Shown here: positions 1 to 8,531 of the stretch, in pieces
How positions within the stretch are numbered: position 1 is the stretch's first letter
How the letters are laid out: every line of letters starts with the position of its first letter
Assembly: GCF_018614525.1 (NCBI RefSeq)
Contig: NZ_JAGGOL010000125.1
Coordinates: 1 to 49,497 of the forward strand
Origin: Streptomyces sp. ISL-11
Lineage (GTDB): Bacteria; Actinomycetota; Actinomycetes; Streptomycetales; Streptomycetaceae
Reading direction: 5' to 3'
Length of the DNA: 49,497 nucleotides
Program-made: the position numbers and the translations under genes
Notes under the pieces: generated by a model
Told to the model about the DNA's origin: nothing
The model's input: the letters and a program-made list of their open reading frames with translations, nothing else
The model's database searches: none

Positions 1-288
1 ACCGTGGTCGGCGCGCCGCGCGCCGGAACGCCGCCGGGGCGCGAGTACGGGCGCCTGGCGGCGCGCCCCCCGCCCCGCCCGCGCCCGCCGCTCATGCCTG
101 CCTCCGCTGCGCGATCCTCCCCCTCCTGCGTCTCACCGATCCCACCACTCCCTCCGGCCGCGCACGGCGGGGGAGTGCTCTCACTCCCGTGCGCCCCCAC
201 AACACCACCCCGTCACGCCTTGTAGCCGTACGACCCCCCTCCGTAGCGTCGAGGAATCGGAGCTTCCGCATCCTTCGAGGAGGTCGAG
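1..288. other. Left-edge stretch without a recognised gene
   Basis: Very GC-rich sequence with open frames on both strands but no reading frame that resembles a known protein and no convincing ribosome binding site before the one at about 278. Bases just before 289 carry the promoter and ribosome binding site region of the following secreted protein. The far left could be the tail of a gene cut by the window edge, but nothing supports a specific call. Confidence 0.4.
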
Positions 289-660
289 ATGCAGCGCACC
301 GCCATCCTCGCCCTGGCCGCCGTCGCGGCCCTGGCCGGCGGCGTGGCCAGTGCCACCGCCCACGGCGATCCGGGCACCCCGCGCCCGAAGGAGAGATCCG
401 TGCGGGCGGGCATGGACGTCGGCGGCTTCGACCAGGTCTTCGGCGACGCCGTGGAAGTGGCCCCGGGCGCCAACGGCCGCTCGACGGCGGTCTGCCCCGT
501 CGGCCGCGTCCCCGTCGGCGGCGGCGGTGAGACCTCCGCGTTCCGCATCTTCGTCACCGACTCCTTCGCCCAGGGCGCCAGCTGGGTCACCCGGGGCACG
601 AACACCGGCTCGGCGCCCGAGTCCATGCGGGCCTTCGTCCTGTGCACCGCCCCCAGATGA
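289..660 (+). CDS. Small secreted protein with CPxG...GGG motif
   Basis: A 123-residue exported protein. Residues 1 to about 25 form a signal peptide: Arg at position 3, an Ala/Leu/Val-rich core and an A-T-A-H cleavage region. The mature part has two cysteines, one in CPVGRVPVGGGG and one near the C terminus (FVLCTAPR), which could form a disulfide. The CP-x-G-x-x-P-x-GGG stretch followed by a late Val/Leu-Cys resembles a small secreted module common in Streptomyces; its function is not known. The start is supported by a strong GAGGAGGT ribosome binding site. The downstream neighbour on the other strand is a broken gene, so this protein appears to stand alone. Confidence 0.75.
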   Translation: MQRTAILALAAVAALAGGVASATAHGDPGTPRPKERSVRAGMDVGGFDQVFGDAVEVAPGANGRSTAVCPVGRVPVGGGGETSAFRIFVTDSFAQGASWVTRGTNTGSAPESMRAFVLCTAPR

Positions 661-673
661 CCGCCCGGCGCAC

Positions 674-1589
674 TCAGCCGCCCTCCCGCACCCGCCCGAG
701 CCCGGCGGCGCCCACTTCACCGCCGGCCGGCCCACCGCGACGCCCGGCCCCCGGTGGCAGTACCCGTCGCGCACCCGCCCGTAGCCCGGCACCCTCACGG
801 CCGCCAGCAGCGTCCCCCACGCGGTGGCGTTCGCCTCGACGGCCCGCGAGGCCGCCCGCCACCGCTCGCCGCTGCCGGCGACGGCCAGCCGCCGGGCGTG
901 GTGCCAGGCGTTCTGCCGCCACAGCACCAGCAGCTCGCGCGCGGTGAGCCGCGCCAGGGGGTTCCACCGGCCGTCGGCCACGGCGAGCAGCGGATCGTAG
1001 CGGCGGGCGATGTCCCGCACCGCCGGCCCGTACGCACGGTCCAGGACGGCCTGGGCCCGGTCGAAATCGCCCTTGCGCGAGGTGCCGTCGGCGCGGACGA
1101 GCCCCAGCCCGGCCAGGACGTAGGGCATGTCGCGCTGGATAGGGGCGTTCGCACCCAACAAGGCGTCCTGCCCGGCGTTGCTGTCGCCCCCGCGCGCCGT
1201 GGCGAAGGCGATGCGCCACGCCTACGGCACCGGCCGCCCCGCCCGGTCGGCCTCGTACGACCGCAGGTAGGCGGACACGAACGCGGCGTTGAGATCCCCG
1301 GCCGCCCACGACGGCTCGTCGAAAAGCCCCGGCCGCTCCCGCAGCGTGCCCGCCAGCGCCTCCTGCACCCGCACGTACAGCGCCGCGAACGGCGCCCGGC
1401 GGTCACAGCCCAGCCCGTCACGGACCCCCGCCAGGGCCCGCTCCAGGACCGCCACACACCCCGCCACCGGCCCGTCGCAGGACGCCGGCACCCGCCCCGG
1501 CCGCACCCGCCGGCACCCCAACCGCCGGCCCACAGCACGCCCACCGCCACCGCGGCCGCGACCGCCCGAACGGGCTTGCTCACGCGCAC
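674..1589 (-). pseudogene. Broken DUF5995-like secreted protein gene
   Basis: The reading frame resembles the DUF5995 family (helical proteins of unknown function): stretches such as RAPFAALYVRVQEAL, NAAFVSAYLRSYEADRAG, NAPIQRDMPYVLAGLGLV and RWNPLARLTARELLVLW are seen in order. It is interrupted. A TAG stop at 1222-1224 lies in frame between RPVP and AWRIAFAT. The probable signal peptide (from a GTG at 1589, VRVSKPVRAVAAAVAVGVLWAGG) is in a different frame from the rest, implying a frameshift near 1500. The 3' end also seems to change frame near 720 before a stop at 674. With three lesions, decay is more likely than sequencing error. Confidence 0.6.
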
Positions 1590-1797
1590 ACCAGCAACCT
1601 TCCGACGCCTGGCGGGAAACAGCCGAAGGCCACCCCCGGCCCTGCCCAACGAGAGGGCCCCCACCGGGCAACCCCCACCGGACAGCACCACGTACGGCCG
1701 TACGGGTGAACGCGCGCCCCGGCGGCACCGGCAGCCCGGCCCCCACACCGTGGTGCGGGTCTCCTTCACCGACGAGAGCCCGCCGCCCCGCCAGGGC

Positions 1798-2031
1798 TCA
1801 GGCGTGGTCGGCCAGCCCGGAGTAGCCCTTGGCCCGCGCGCAGTGGGCGCAGCAGAAGAACATCCCGTCGGTCTCCAGGCCGTGGCCCAGGATGCGGCAC
1901 CCGCAGGTGTCGCAGATCGGCGCGAGCTTGTGCGCGGCGCACTCGAAGCTGTCGAAGACGTGCACGGCTCCCGCCGCGCGCACCTCGAAGGCCATCTCGT
2001 AGTCGTTCTCGCAGACCTCGCACACCGCCAT
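1798..2031 (-). CDS. Cysteine-rich zinc-ribbon/metallothionein-like small protein
   Basis: A 77-residue protein starting MAVCEVCENDYEMAF. It contains nine cysteines in zinc-binding patterns: CEVC near the N terminus, CAAH, CDTCGC in the middle and CCAHC near the C terminus. This spacing is typical of small treble-clef or zinc-ribbon proteins widespread in actinomycetes, often annotated as prokaryotic metallothionein-like; metal binding is inferred. An ATG three codons upstream (2040) is possible, but the AAAGGG motif sits nine bases before the ATG at 2031 and touches the upstream one, so the downstream start is preferred. It is a monocistronic gene with no recognised partner. Confidence 0.7.
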   Translation of the reverse strand: MAVCEVCENDYEMAFEVRAAGAVHVFDSFECAAHKLAPICDTCGCRILGHGLETDGMFFCCAHCARAKGYSGLADHA

Positions 2032-2196
2032 GTCGTTCATCCCTTTGCTGATCGCCCGCCGCAAACCGCTTCGTTCGCCGTCCGGCGCCCGGCCGCCAGG
2101 ATGCAGCACAGGAGACCCCGCCGGACGGCAGCGCCACGGCGCATGCGGGAATCGGGGCCTGCACGTCGCCCGCCGGGAGCAACCGCGGGCGCCCGT

Positions 2197-2607
2197 TCAG
2201 CCGCCGTCGTCCACGCGCAGCCGCACCTGTTCCTCCAGCCGCTCCAGACTGTTCTCCAGCGCCGAGCGCACCGTCTCGGCGCCGGGGTCATGGCCCTCGT
2301 CGAAGAACGACAGATGGACCGTCACCTCGCTGGCGCCGCTGCCGATCCCGGCCACTTGCAGCCATCCGGCGTAACTGCCGCTCTCGCGCGTGCCCCACTC
2401 CAGGCGCAGCTGCTCCGGCTGGGCGCGGAACAGCGCGGGCGCGTCCTGGCCGCTGGTGTCCTCGTGCACGGTGACGGCCGGCAGGTCCTCGGCCCGTACG
2501 TGCAGTTCCGCCGGCATCCAGCTGTCGAGCCGGCGCACCTCCCTGGCCTGGTCGAAGACATGCTCCGGCAGCGCGGGCATCGTACGGGAACTCTCGTATT
2601 CGCTCAT
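2197..2607 (-). CDS. SRPBCC/polyketide-cyclase-like protein
   Basis: A 136-residue soluble protein. The pattern of an N-terminal DQAREVRRLDSWMP, alternating beta strands (LRLEWGTRESGSYAGWLQV; SEVTVHLSFFDE) and a long C-terminal helix (AETVRSALENSLERLEEQVRLRV) fits the START/SRPBCC helix-grip fold of polyketide cyclase/dehydrase-like proteins, which enclose a hydrophobic ligand. No catalytic residues are diagnostic and no ligand can be named. Start chosen at ATG 2607 behind a GGGATGG-type ribosome binding site. It is transcribed in the same direction as the Cys-rich gene at 1798-2031 with a 165-base gap, so co-transcription is only possible. Confidence 0.65.
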   Translation of the reverse strand: MSEYESSRTMPALPEHVFDQAREVRRLDSWMPAELHVRAEDLPAVTVHEDTSGQDAPALFRAQPEQLRLEWGTRESGSYAGWLQVAGIGSGASEVTVHLSFFDEGHDPGAETVRSALENSLERLEEQVRLRVDDGG

Positions 2608-3092
2608 GCCCAACCCATCCCTTGACGTCAATGGCCTACCTCTGGTGAGCCCCTGCCCGGTGGCGGCGCCCGGCGGCGCACAACCACCCGTTCGCCGCCG
2701 GCCGGCTCCGCCCATCGGCCCCAAGCGGCCCGCGCACCGGCCCTTCCGGCCCCGGCGGCCACGCACCACCGCACCCGGCGCCGACCGGGGGCGCGGCCCC
2801 TGCGTCCCGCTCGCCACATGGAGGAGTTCGGCGTGTCAGCGCTGACCCGCACCCCACGGCGCATCCCCGCCGTTTCCCCAGCTCAGCGCCCTTGTTGATG
2901 GTCCGGGCGGGTCGTGGCCACGCGTGGTGATGCCTTTGACAGTGCCAAGGAGGCGGTGTTTAGTGGCGGTGTCGGAAGACGCGTTTCCCTCGCACCCGCC
3001 CCGGCGGCGGCATGCCCGCGGAAAATGCGAGAGCCCCACCCCCTCCGTGCCGGCCAAGCCCTCGGGGATGAGGCCCTCTGCAACTACGGCGG
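2608..3092. other. Intergenic stretch, no gene seen
   Basis: About 485 bases between the SRPBCC-like gene and the terminator of the small 38-aa gene. The many open frames are low-complexity, Arg/Ala/Pro-rich shadows without ribosome binding sites. The part near 2608-2640 should hold the promoter of the SRPBCC-like gene. No repeat or RNA gene recognised. Confidence 0.5.
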
Positions 3093-3116
3093 GGCCTCGA
3101 CCACCGGGTCGGGGCC
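3093..3116 (-). terminator. Hairpin terminator downstream of the 38-aa gene
   Basis: A ten-base-pair stem (GGCCTCGACC pairing with GGTCGGGGCC, one G-U type pair) with a four-base loop ACCG, 20 bases beyond the stop codon of the minus-strand gene ending at 3136. There is no T-run, as is usual in Streptomyces. Confidence 0.6.
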
Positions 3117-3135
3117 TTCGCTACAGGCGGTTCGG

Positions 3136-3252
3136 TCAGGTCAGCAGCTCCCGCACGGCCTTGGCGGCCGTGTAGAGCGGGCCGACCCAGCGGACCCAGC
3201 GGTAGAGCCGGTCCCACCTGTCGCCGCGGTGGCCCTTTGGAGCAGCCTCCAT
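3136..3252 (-). CDS. 38-aa hypothetical protein
   Basis: A very small open frame supported by context: the ATG at 3252 is preceded by a near-perfect GGGAGGTGA ribosome binding site, and a stable hairpin follows the stop by 20 bases. The peptide is basic at the N terminus (MEAAPKGHRGDRWDRLYRW) and then amphipathic to hydrophobic (VRWVGPLYTAAKAVRELLT), with Trp and Tyr residues that suggest a membrane-surface helix. I do not recognise a family. It is expressed alone; the gene upstream on the other strand is a PAS/SpoIIE phosphatase 530 bases away. Confidence 0.55.
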   Translation of the reverse strand: MEAAPKGHRGDRWDRLYRWVRWVGPLYTAAKAVRELLT

Positions 3253-3784
3253 GAGGTCACCTCCCTCCCGGAGCCCAGTACTGTTCGTGGACCCCATGGG
3301 CGACGCCCGCGAAGTACCGAACGGTCCCGGAAGGGGAGTTGGTACCGGTAGATTACCGGGCCCCCGCGATACCCACCCGGCACCGCGATACCCGCGATCC
3401 GCCCGAAAACCCCCGCAGCCAAGCGATCTGAGGGCCCGCCAGGACACGCGCCGCGCCCCCGCCCGCCCGCCGCAGACCTCCGGCCACCGCTTCCACCAGC
3501 GCTTATGCCCCGAACACCGGTCACGGGGCCGCCGGTGGGGCAGTGGCGCGTCCGCCGCCGACGGCGGCGGACGGGAGCGCGGGCCGATGGGTGGAAAACC
3601 ATCCTCTCGTACCAACCGAACACCGCGCGGAACACCCGCCGGCAGGGCGGGAAGCACCCCCGGCCCCGCCCCGGCACCGCCCGCCACCCCGGCCGCACGC
3701 AAGGCCCGCCGTCACCCTGACGCACCAGACGTCCCCGCGGCGCCGCACCGCCCGCTCCGGCGCCCGTACGGCACTCTGGGACCT
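3253..3784. other. Long leader/intergenic region before the SpoIIE phosphatase
   Basis: Over 500 bases without a convincing gene between divergent transcripts. It must contain promoters in both directions. A short perfect inverted repeat, CCGGTA-GAT-TACCGG, lies at 3345-3359 and is a possible operator. An in-frame extension of the phosphatase frame runs through this stretch but is Arg/Pro-rich and lacks protein character, so the phosphatase is started at 3785. Confidence 0.5.
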
Positions 3785-5965
3785 ATGACACGGCCGCCAG
3801 GACGACCCGCCTTCGACGCCCAGGACGGCGCACCGCCGCCCTGGGGCCCGGACTGGTCCATGTTCGACCCCGCCCCCGTCGCCATGGCCGTCACCCGGGG
3901 CCCGCGCCACACCCTGGCCTACACCAACCGCGTCTACCGCGAGGTCTTCGGCGACCGCCCCCTGGGGCAGCCCCTGGCCGAGGCCTTCGCCGACCTGCGC
4001 GAGCGCGAGTACTTCGACCTCTTCGACCGGGTCCTGGACACCGGCGAGGCGGTCTCCGTCACCGCCGCGCCCGTCCGCATCGCCTCCGGCCCGGGGGAGG
4101 AGGACGGCCGGGCGCGGGAGGAGGACGGCGAACGCTTCTTCACCTTCAGCCTCTCCGCCCTCACACCCGGCCACAGCGACCGCCACGGCGACGGCGAGGG
4201 CCGTGCGGCCGCCCCCGGACAGCCCCCCGGCGACGCCGGCCGGCGCGGCGTCCTGGTCGTGGCCGTGGACGTGACCGAACAGGTCCGCACCACCGAACGG
4301 GCCCGGCAGCAGTCGGAGGAACGCCGCCGCGCCCTGCGCCGCTACGAGAGCCTGGCGGCCACCGGCACCCGGATGATGTGGGTGACCGCCGCCAAGGGCG
4401 GCACCATCGAGCCCAGCCCGGGATGGGAGGAGGTGACGGGCCAGAGCTGGGAGGAGTTCCGCGGCGACGGCTGGCTCGACGCCCTGCACCCCCACGACCG
4501 TGCCCCGATGCTGGCCGCCTGGCGGCGGGCCCTGGAGGAGGTGCCCGAGCAGTTCGAGTACGTCTACCGGCTGCGCACCGTCGACGGCACGTACCGGCAC
4601 TTCGACGTCAAGGCCGTCCCGGTCCGCGAGGGGGACACGGTCGTGGAGTGGGTGGGCACCTGCACCGACATCGAGCAGCAGTGGCGCGAACAGCGGCGCC
4701 GGGACCTCCTGGCCCATGCGGCTGCGGTCCTGGCGGAGGCCACCCAGCCCCGCGACGCGCTCACCGCCCTCGGTGAGGTGATCGTCCCGGCCCTGGCCGA
4801 CAAGTGCGGCATCTACCTCCTGCCGGCCCCCGACGGCCATGTGGCCCCCGACGGTCCGATCACCGTCGAACGCATCGCCACCCGCACCCGCGAGGGATTT
4901 CCCCCGGAGTTGCCCGGGAGGCGGGAGGAACGGCTGGAGGCCCACAGCGCGTTCGCCCGGGCGATCCGCGAACGGCGCACGATCCACGCCACGTTCACCC
5001 CCCAAGCCATCCCGCCGGGCACCGCACCGCCGGCGACGGTCTCCTGGCTGGAGCGAGCCGGCGCCCACAGCATGGTGATCGTGCCCATCGTCATCGACGG
5101 CACCCTCGCCGCCGTCGTGGACGCCTTCGCCTGCGGCGACCGGGAGCCGATCGGCCCCTCCGACGTCGCCCTGATGCGCGAATTCCTGGAACAGGCCCAC
5201 GAACCCCTGCGGCACATCGCCGAGTTCCAGCGCACCCGGCGCGTCGCGCTCGCCCTCCAGCACAGCCTGCTCACCGAACCGCCCCAGCCCCAGGGGCTGC
5301 GCATCACCGCCCGCTACCTGCCCAGCCCGACCGCCGCCGAGGTCGGCGGGGACTGGTACGACAGCTTCGTCCTGCCCGACGGAGCCCCGGTGATGGTCAT
5401 CGGTGACGTCGCCGGCCACGACATCGCCGCGGCCGTGACCATGAGCAAGATGCGCAACATGATGCGGGGCCTGGCCACCGACCGCCAGGAACCGCCCGGT
5501 GACATCATCCGCCGCCTGGACCGGGCCACCCAGACCCTCAACCCCGAGGAGGGCACCGCCACCTGCGCCCTGGCCCGCCTGGAGAAGACCCCCACCGGCG
5601 GCTGGCAGGCCCACTACAGCGTCGCCGGCCACCCCCCGCCGCTGCTCATCGCCCCCGGCGGCCGGACCCGCTTCCTCGACGAGGCCGGCTCCCCCCTGCT
5701 GGGCCTGCCCACCTGCGACGACTGGCGCATCAGCGCGGTCGAGCCGCTGCCCGCCGCCGGCACCCTCCTGCTCTACACCGACGGCCTCGTCGAGCGCCCC
5801 GACGAGGACATCGACCAGGGGCTGGAGCGCCTGCGCCGCGCCGCGGCCCTGCTGGCCGACGAACCCCTGGACGTCCTGTGCGACACGCTGCTGGCCGAGC
5901 CGGCCGCGACCGGCCGCGACGACATCTGCCTGATCGCCCTGCGCGTACCGGACGCGGCCGCCTGA
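3785..5965 (+). CDS. PAS-PAS-GAF-SpoIIE (PPM) serine phosphatase
   Basis: A 726-residue soluble sensor phosphatase. Order of domains: a PAS-like domain (about residues 20-170, starting DPAPVAMAVTRGPRHTLAYTN), a second PAS domain with PAC (about 190-305; PGWEEVTGQSWEEF, ending VGTCTDIEQQW), a GAF domain (about 310-480; AAAVLAEATQPRDAL to EFLEQAHEPL), and a C-terminal SpoIIE-type PPM phosphatase. The metal-binding motifs are all present: EVGGDWYDS, VIGDVAGHDIAAAVTM, LLYTDGLVERPD and GRDDICLIAL. Such proteins typically dephosphorylate anti-anti-sigma factors in partner-switching pathways that release a sigma factor; here the signal is probably bound by the PAS or GAF domains. No sigma or anti-sigma gene is adjacent, so the partner is encoded elsewhere. 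The ATG at 3785 starts just before recognisable PAS sequence. Confidence 0.92.
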   Translation: MTRPPGRPAFDAQDGAPPPWGPDWSMFDPAPVAMAVTRGPRHTLAYTNRVYREVFGDRPLGQPLAEAFADLREREYFDLFDRVLDTGEAVSVTAAPVRIASGPGEEDGRAREEDGERFFTFSLSALTPGHSDRHGDGEGRAAAPGQPPGDAGRRGVLVVAVDVTEQVRTTERARQQSEERRRALRRYESLAATGTRMMWVTAAKGGTIEPSPGWEEVTGQSWEEFRGDGWLDALHPHDRAPMLAAWRRALEEVPEQFEYVYRLRTVDGTYRHFDVKAVPVREGDTVVEWVGTCTDIEQQWREQRRRDLLAHAAAVLAEATQPRDALTALGEVIVPALADKCGIYLLPAPDGHVAPDGPITVERIATRTREGFPPELPGRREERLEAHSAFARAIRERRTIHATFTPQAIPPGTAPPATVSWLERAGAHSMVIVPIVIDGTLAAVVDAFACGDREPIGPSDVALMREFLEQAHEPLRHIAEFQRTRRVALALQHSLLTEPPQPQGLRITARYLPSPTAAEVGGDWYDSFVLPDGAPVMVIGDVAGHDIAAAVTMSKMRNMMRGLATDRQEPPGDIIRRLDRATQTLNPEEGTATCALARLEKTPTGGWQAHYSVAGHPPPLLIAPGGRTRFLDEAGSPLLGLPTCDDWRISAVEPLPAAGTLLLYTDGLVERPDEDIDQGLERLRRAAALLADEPLDVLCDTLLAEPAATGRDDICLIALRVPDAAA

Positions 5966-5984
5966 CGCGCCGCCCCGGGCCCGC

Positions 5985-6254
5985 CTATCGCCCGCCGCCG
6001 GCAGGGCCCGGCGCCACCGGAAGCGTCCAGTCGTTGACGAGCCGTCTGGCCCGCCCCGCGTCATCGGCGAAGACCAGCACCTGCAGCCGCCAAGGGCTGC
6101 GCCGCCGCCGGGCGCAGGGGGCGGCGGTGGAGCGGATGCCGCAGGTGTCGAGGAAGCGGCGGATCTCCTCGGCGGCGCTCGCGGTGGCCACCCGTGCGAC
6201 CGGCACCAGCAGCCCGTACGGGTAGGGCCGCCGCCCGGCGGGCGGGGTGCGCAT
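5985..6254 (-). CDS. Small protein translationally coupled to QcrB
   Basis: An 89-residue protein starting MRTPPAGRRPYPYGLLVPVARVATASAAEEIRRFLDTCGIRS. The start overlaps the qcrB stop (TGATG, one shared base), so it is translationally coupled to the cytochrome gene. The sequence is soluble, with alternating beta and alpha segments (YGLLVPVARVATASAAEEIRRFLD; WRLQVLVFADDAGRARRLVNDW), a pattern like a small ACT- or ferredoxin-like fold. It has two cysteines (TCGI, PCAR). Function is unknown; the coupling suggests a role with the orphan cytochrome b. The longer open frame extending upstream inside qcrB is a shadow and is not used. Confidence 0.65.
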   Translation of the reverse strand: MRTPPAGRRPYPYGLLVPVARVATASAAEEIRRFLDTCGIRSTAAPCARRRRSPWRLQVLVFADDAGRARRLVNDWTLPVAPGPAGGGR

Positions 6255-7933
6255 CAGTGGCGGCCTTCGGGGACCCGCTCGTGCTCGCCGCCCGCGTGCG
6301 CCTCGGTGACCTCGCGGTACTCCTGGACGGTCGGTTTCATGATCTGGCCCGTGCCGTCGTGGAAGAAGGCCGCCGACAGCCGTGCCCGCGCTCTTTGCGC
6401 CCAGGAGACCTTGCGGGGTACGCCGTTCTCGTCCACCGGCGGGGGGAGTTCGCCGGGGGTGTACTGCTGGTGCGCGGTGAGGAAGTAGCGGTCGGCCTGG
6501 GCCAGCGGTTCGTGGACCTCGACGTACTCGCCGTGCGGTTTGCGCAGGATGATGCCGGACTCGCGCCCGTGCAGGAGCTTGTCCCGGTCGCGGCGCTGCA
6601 GTCCCAGGCACCAGCGTTTGGTGGCGATGAAGACGAGCACGGGCAGCACGAAGAAGCCGATCCGGCAGGTCCAGGTGATCGCGTTGAGCGAGAGGTGGAA
6701 GCGGGTGGCGAACAGGTCGTTGCCGCCGGCGATGAGCAGGAGCACGTACTCCGAGATCCAGGCCGCGCCGAAGGCGGTGCGGGAGGGGTTGTTGCGGGGG
6801 CGTTCGGCGATGTGGTGCTCGCCGGTGTCCCCGGTCAGCCAGGCCTCGAAGAAGGGGTAGCCCCACAGGACGAGCAGGATCAGCGGGAAGACCATCAGGG
6901 GGACGAACACCCCGAGCACCAGGGTGTGTCCCCAGAGGTTGATCTCCCAGCCGGGCATGAGGCGGATCAGGCCCTCGGAGAAGCCCATGTACCAGTCGGG
7001 CTGCGCGTCGGTGGTCACGTGGTCGGCCCGGTAGGGGCCGTAGGACCAGATGGGGTTGATCTGCGCGACGGCGGAGAAGGCGGCCAGGACGCCGGAGACG
7101 ATGAAGAAGAAGCCGCCGGCCTTGGCCATGTAGACGGGCATCAGGGGCATGCCGACCACGTTCTTGTTGGTCCGGCCGGGCCCGAAGCCCTGGGTGTGCT
7201 TGTGGTAGAAGACGAGGATCAGGTGGGCCACCAGCAGGCCCAGCATGATGCCGGGGATGAGCAGGACGTGGACGGTGAACAGCCGGGGCACCCAGATGTG
7301 GCCGGGGAACTCGCCGCCGAAGACGAACATCACCAGGTAGGTGCCCACGATCGGCACGGAGAGGATCGCGCCCTCCAGGAAGCGGATGCCCGTGCCCGAG
7401 AGCAGGTCGTCGGGAAGGGAGTAGCCCATGAAGCCGTCGAACATGCCCAGGAACAACAGCCCGGCCCCGAACAGCCAGTTGATCTCGCGCGGCTTGCGGA
7501 ACGCCCCGGTGAAGAAGACGCGCATCATGTGCACCAGCATCGCCATGATGAACACCAGCGCCGCCCAGTGGTGCAGCTGACGCAGCAGCAGACCGCCGCG
7601 CACGTCGAAGCTGATGTCGACGGTCGAGGCGTAGGCGTCCGACATGAGAATGCCGTTCAGCGGCGTGTACGAGCCGTGGTAGACGACCTCACCCATGCTG
7701 GGCTTGAAGAAGAACGTGAGATAGACGCCGGTGAGGATGATGACGATGAACGAGTAGAGGGCGACCTCGCCCAGCATGAAGGACCAGTGGTCCGGGAAGA
7801 TCTTCCTCAGATTCGCCTTGGCGAGCGAGAACAGCCCGAGCCGGCCGTCGGCCCAGGTCGCGAGCTTCTCACCCCTGGACGCCCCGCCGGAGGGACCCGT
7901 CCCGGCCGCAGGGGTGTGATGCGTCTTCGTCAT
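6254..7933 (-). CDS. qcrB: Cytochrome bc1 complex cytochrome b subunit (orphan paralogue)
   Basis: A 559-residue membrane protein, clearly the cytochrome b subunit of the actinobacterial bc1 menaquinol oxidase. Seen in sequence: the haem-ligand helices (LLRQLHHWAALVFIMAMLVHMMRVFF and RLFTVHVLLIPGIMLGLLVAHLILVFYHKH), the quinol-site region DAQPDWYMGFSEGL (the PDWY form replaces the PEWY motif), and at least eight hydrophobic helices. The C-terminal extension of about 130 residues after the last helix is typical of actinobacteria. The usual neighbours qcrC, qcrA and ctaE are absent, so this is a second, stand-alone copy of the kind found in Streptomyces chromosome arms. The N terminus is slightly short. 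It might swap into the main complex or act separately; no redox partner is nearby except the coupled small protein downstream. Confidence 0.93.
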   Translation of the reverse strand: MTKTHHTPAAGTGPSGGASRGEKLATWADGRLGLFSLAKANLRKIFPDHWSFMLGEVALYSFIVIILTGVYLTFFFKPSMGEVVYHGSYTPLNGILMSDAYASTVDISFDVRGGLLLRQLHHWAALVFIMAMLVHMMRVFFTGAFRKPREINWLFGAGLLFLGMFDGFMGYSLPDDLLSGTGIRFLEGAILSVPIVGTYLVMFVFGGEFPGHIWVPRLFTVHVLLIPGIMLGLLVAHLILVFYHKHTQGFGPGRTNKNVVGMPLMPVYMAKAGGFFFIVSGVLAAFSAVAQINPIWSYGPYRADHVTTDAQPDWYMGFSEGLIRLMPGWEINLWGHTLVLGVFVPLMVFPLILLVLWGYPFFEAWLTGDTGEHHIAERPRNNPSRTAFGAAWISEYVLLLIAGGNDLFATRFHLSLNAITWTCRIGFFVLPVLVFIATKRWCLGLQRRDRDKLLHGRESGIILRKPHGEYVEVHEPLAQADRYFLTAHQQYTPGELPPPVDENGVPRKVSWAQRARARLSAAFFHDGTGQIMKPTVQEYREVTEAHAGGEHERVPEGRH

Positions 7934-8224
7934 GCGCCGCGCTCCCGGAGCCTGGTGGGCAGTGTTTCCCGTCCTGCCCCTGATACGTACAAGTCGCCAT
8001 GCTTGCGCTATGCCCCATCTTCTACCCGTGTCGCCGCAGAACGCGCGCTTTGCGGGGAGTGTCGGAAGAGTGACGGGCCGGGGAGACGCCGCGCCCCGGT
8101 CCTACCGTGGGACCGTCCGAAAAGCGCCGGAAACGGCCGCGGGAAGCCGGAAACGCCGCAGGGCGCCCGAAGACGCCGCGGAACACCGCGAGGATGCCGG
8201 GAAGCTGCCGGGAGGGCGCCGGCC
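7934..8224. other. Upstream region of the qcrB paralogue
   Basis: About 290 bases between the start of the minus-strand qcrB gene and the 3' end of the next minus-strand gene; it must hold the qcrB promoter. Imperfect direct repeats of GCCGGAAAC occur near 8120-8155. No gene or RNA recognised. Confidence 0.45.
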
Positions 8225-8464
8225 TCAGTTCCCCAGGAGGGACACCACCATCGCGACGAAGAGCGCGGCGACCGCCAGCACCACCACCAGGATCAGCACG
8301 AGCGGAAGTTTCGACCGCCAGGCCGGGGCGTTGCCTCTGGGCTCGCGCGGCCCGGCCTCGGAGGTACTGCCCTCGGCGGGCGGGGTCTCACCGGGCGGCA
8401 CGCCCCCGCCCGGCTCCAGACCGGTGGTGTCGTCGGGGTCAGGGTCCATGCTGGGGGAAGTCAT
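8225..8464 (-). CDS. DUF6480-like single-pass membrane protein
   Basis: A 79-residue protein. The N-terminal half is acidic and proline/glycine-rich (MTSPSMDPDPDDTTGLEPGG, then VPPGETPPAEGSTSE), and the C-terminal end is one transmembrane helix (LPLVLILVVVLAVAALFVAMVVSLL). This layout, including DPD...TTGLEPGGGVPPGETPPAEGSTS, matches the DUF6480 family of small actinomycete membrane proteins, whose function is unknown. The start at 8464 is preferred over upstream ATGs because the family begins there. It faces away from the gene at 8532, with 67 bases between the starts. Confidence 0.75.
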   Translation of the reverse strand: MTSPSMDPDPDDTTGLEPGGGVPPGETPPAEGSTSEAGPREPRGNAPAWRSKLPLVLILVVVLAVAALFVAMVVSLLGN

Positions 8465-8531
8465 GCCGTATGAGTACGCAAAGTACGCGTATTCATTCAC
8501 CGCAGGGGGGTCGATGTACGAGGGAGAGACG

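Noticed and set aside
181..1161. Long minus-strand open frame overlapping the small secreted protein gene
   Set aside because: Only its 5' part resembles DUF5995; the rest is the shadow of the plus-strand gene at 289-660, so it is treated as part of a broken gene.
6194..8473. Very long plus-strand open frame (759 codons) across qcrB
   Set aside because: It is low-complexity, Gly/Glu/Val-rich and antisense to a clear cytochrome b gene, a typical high-GC shadow.
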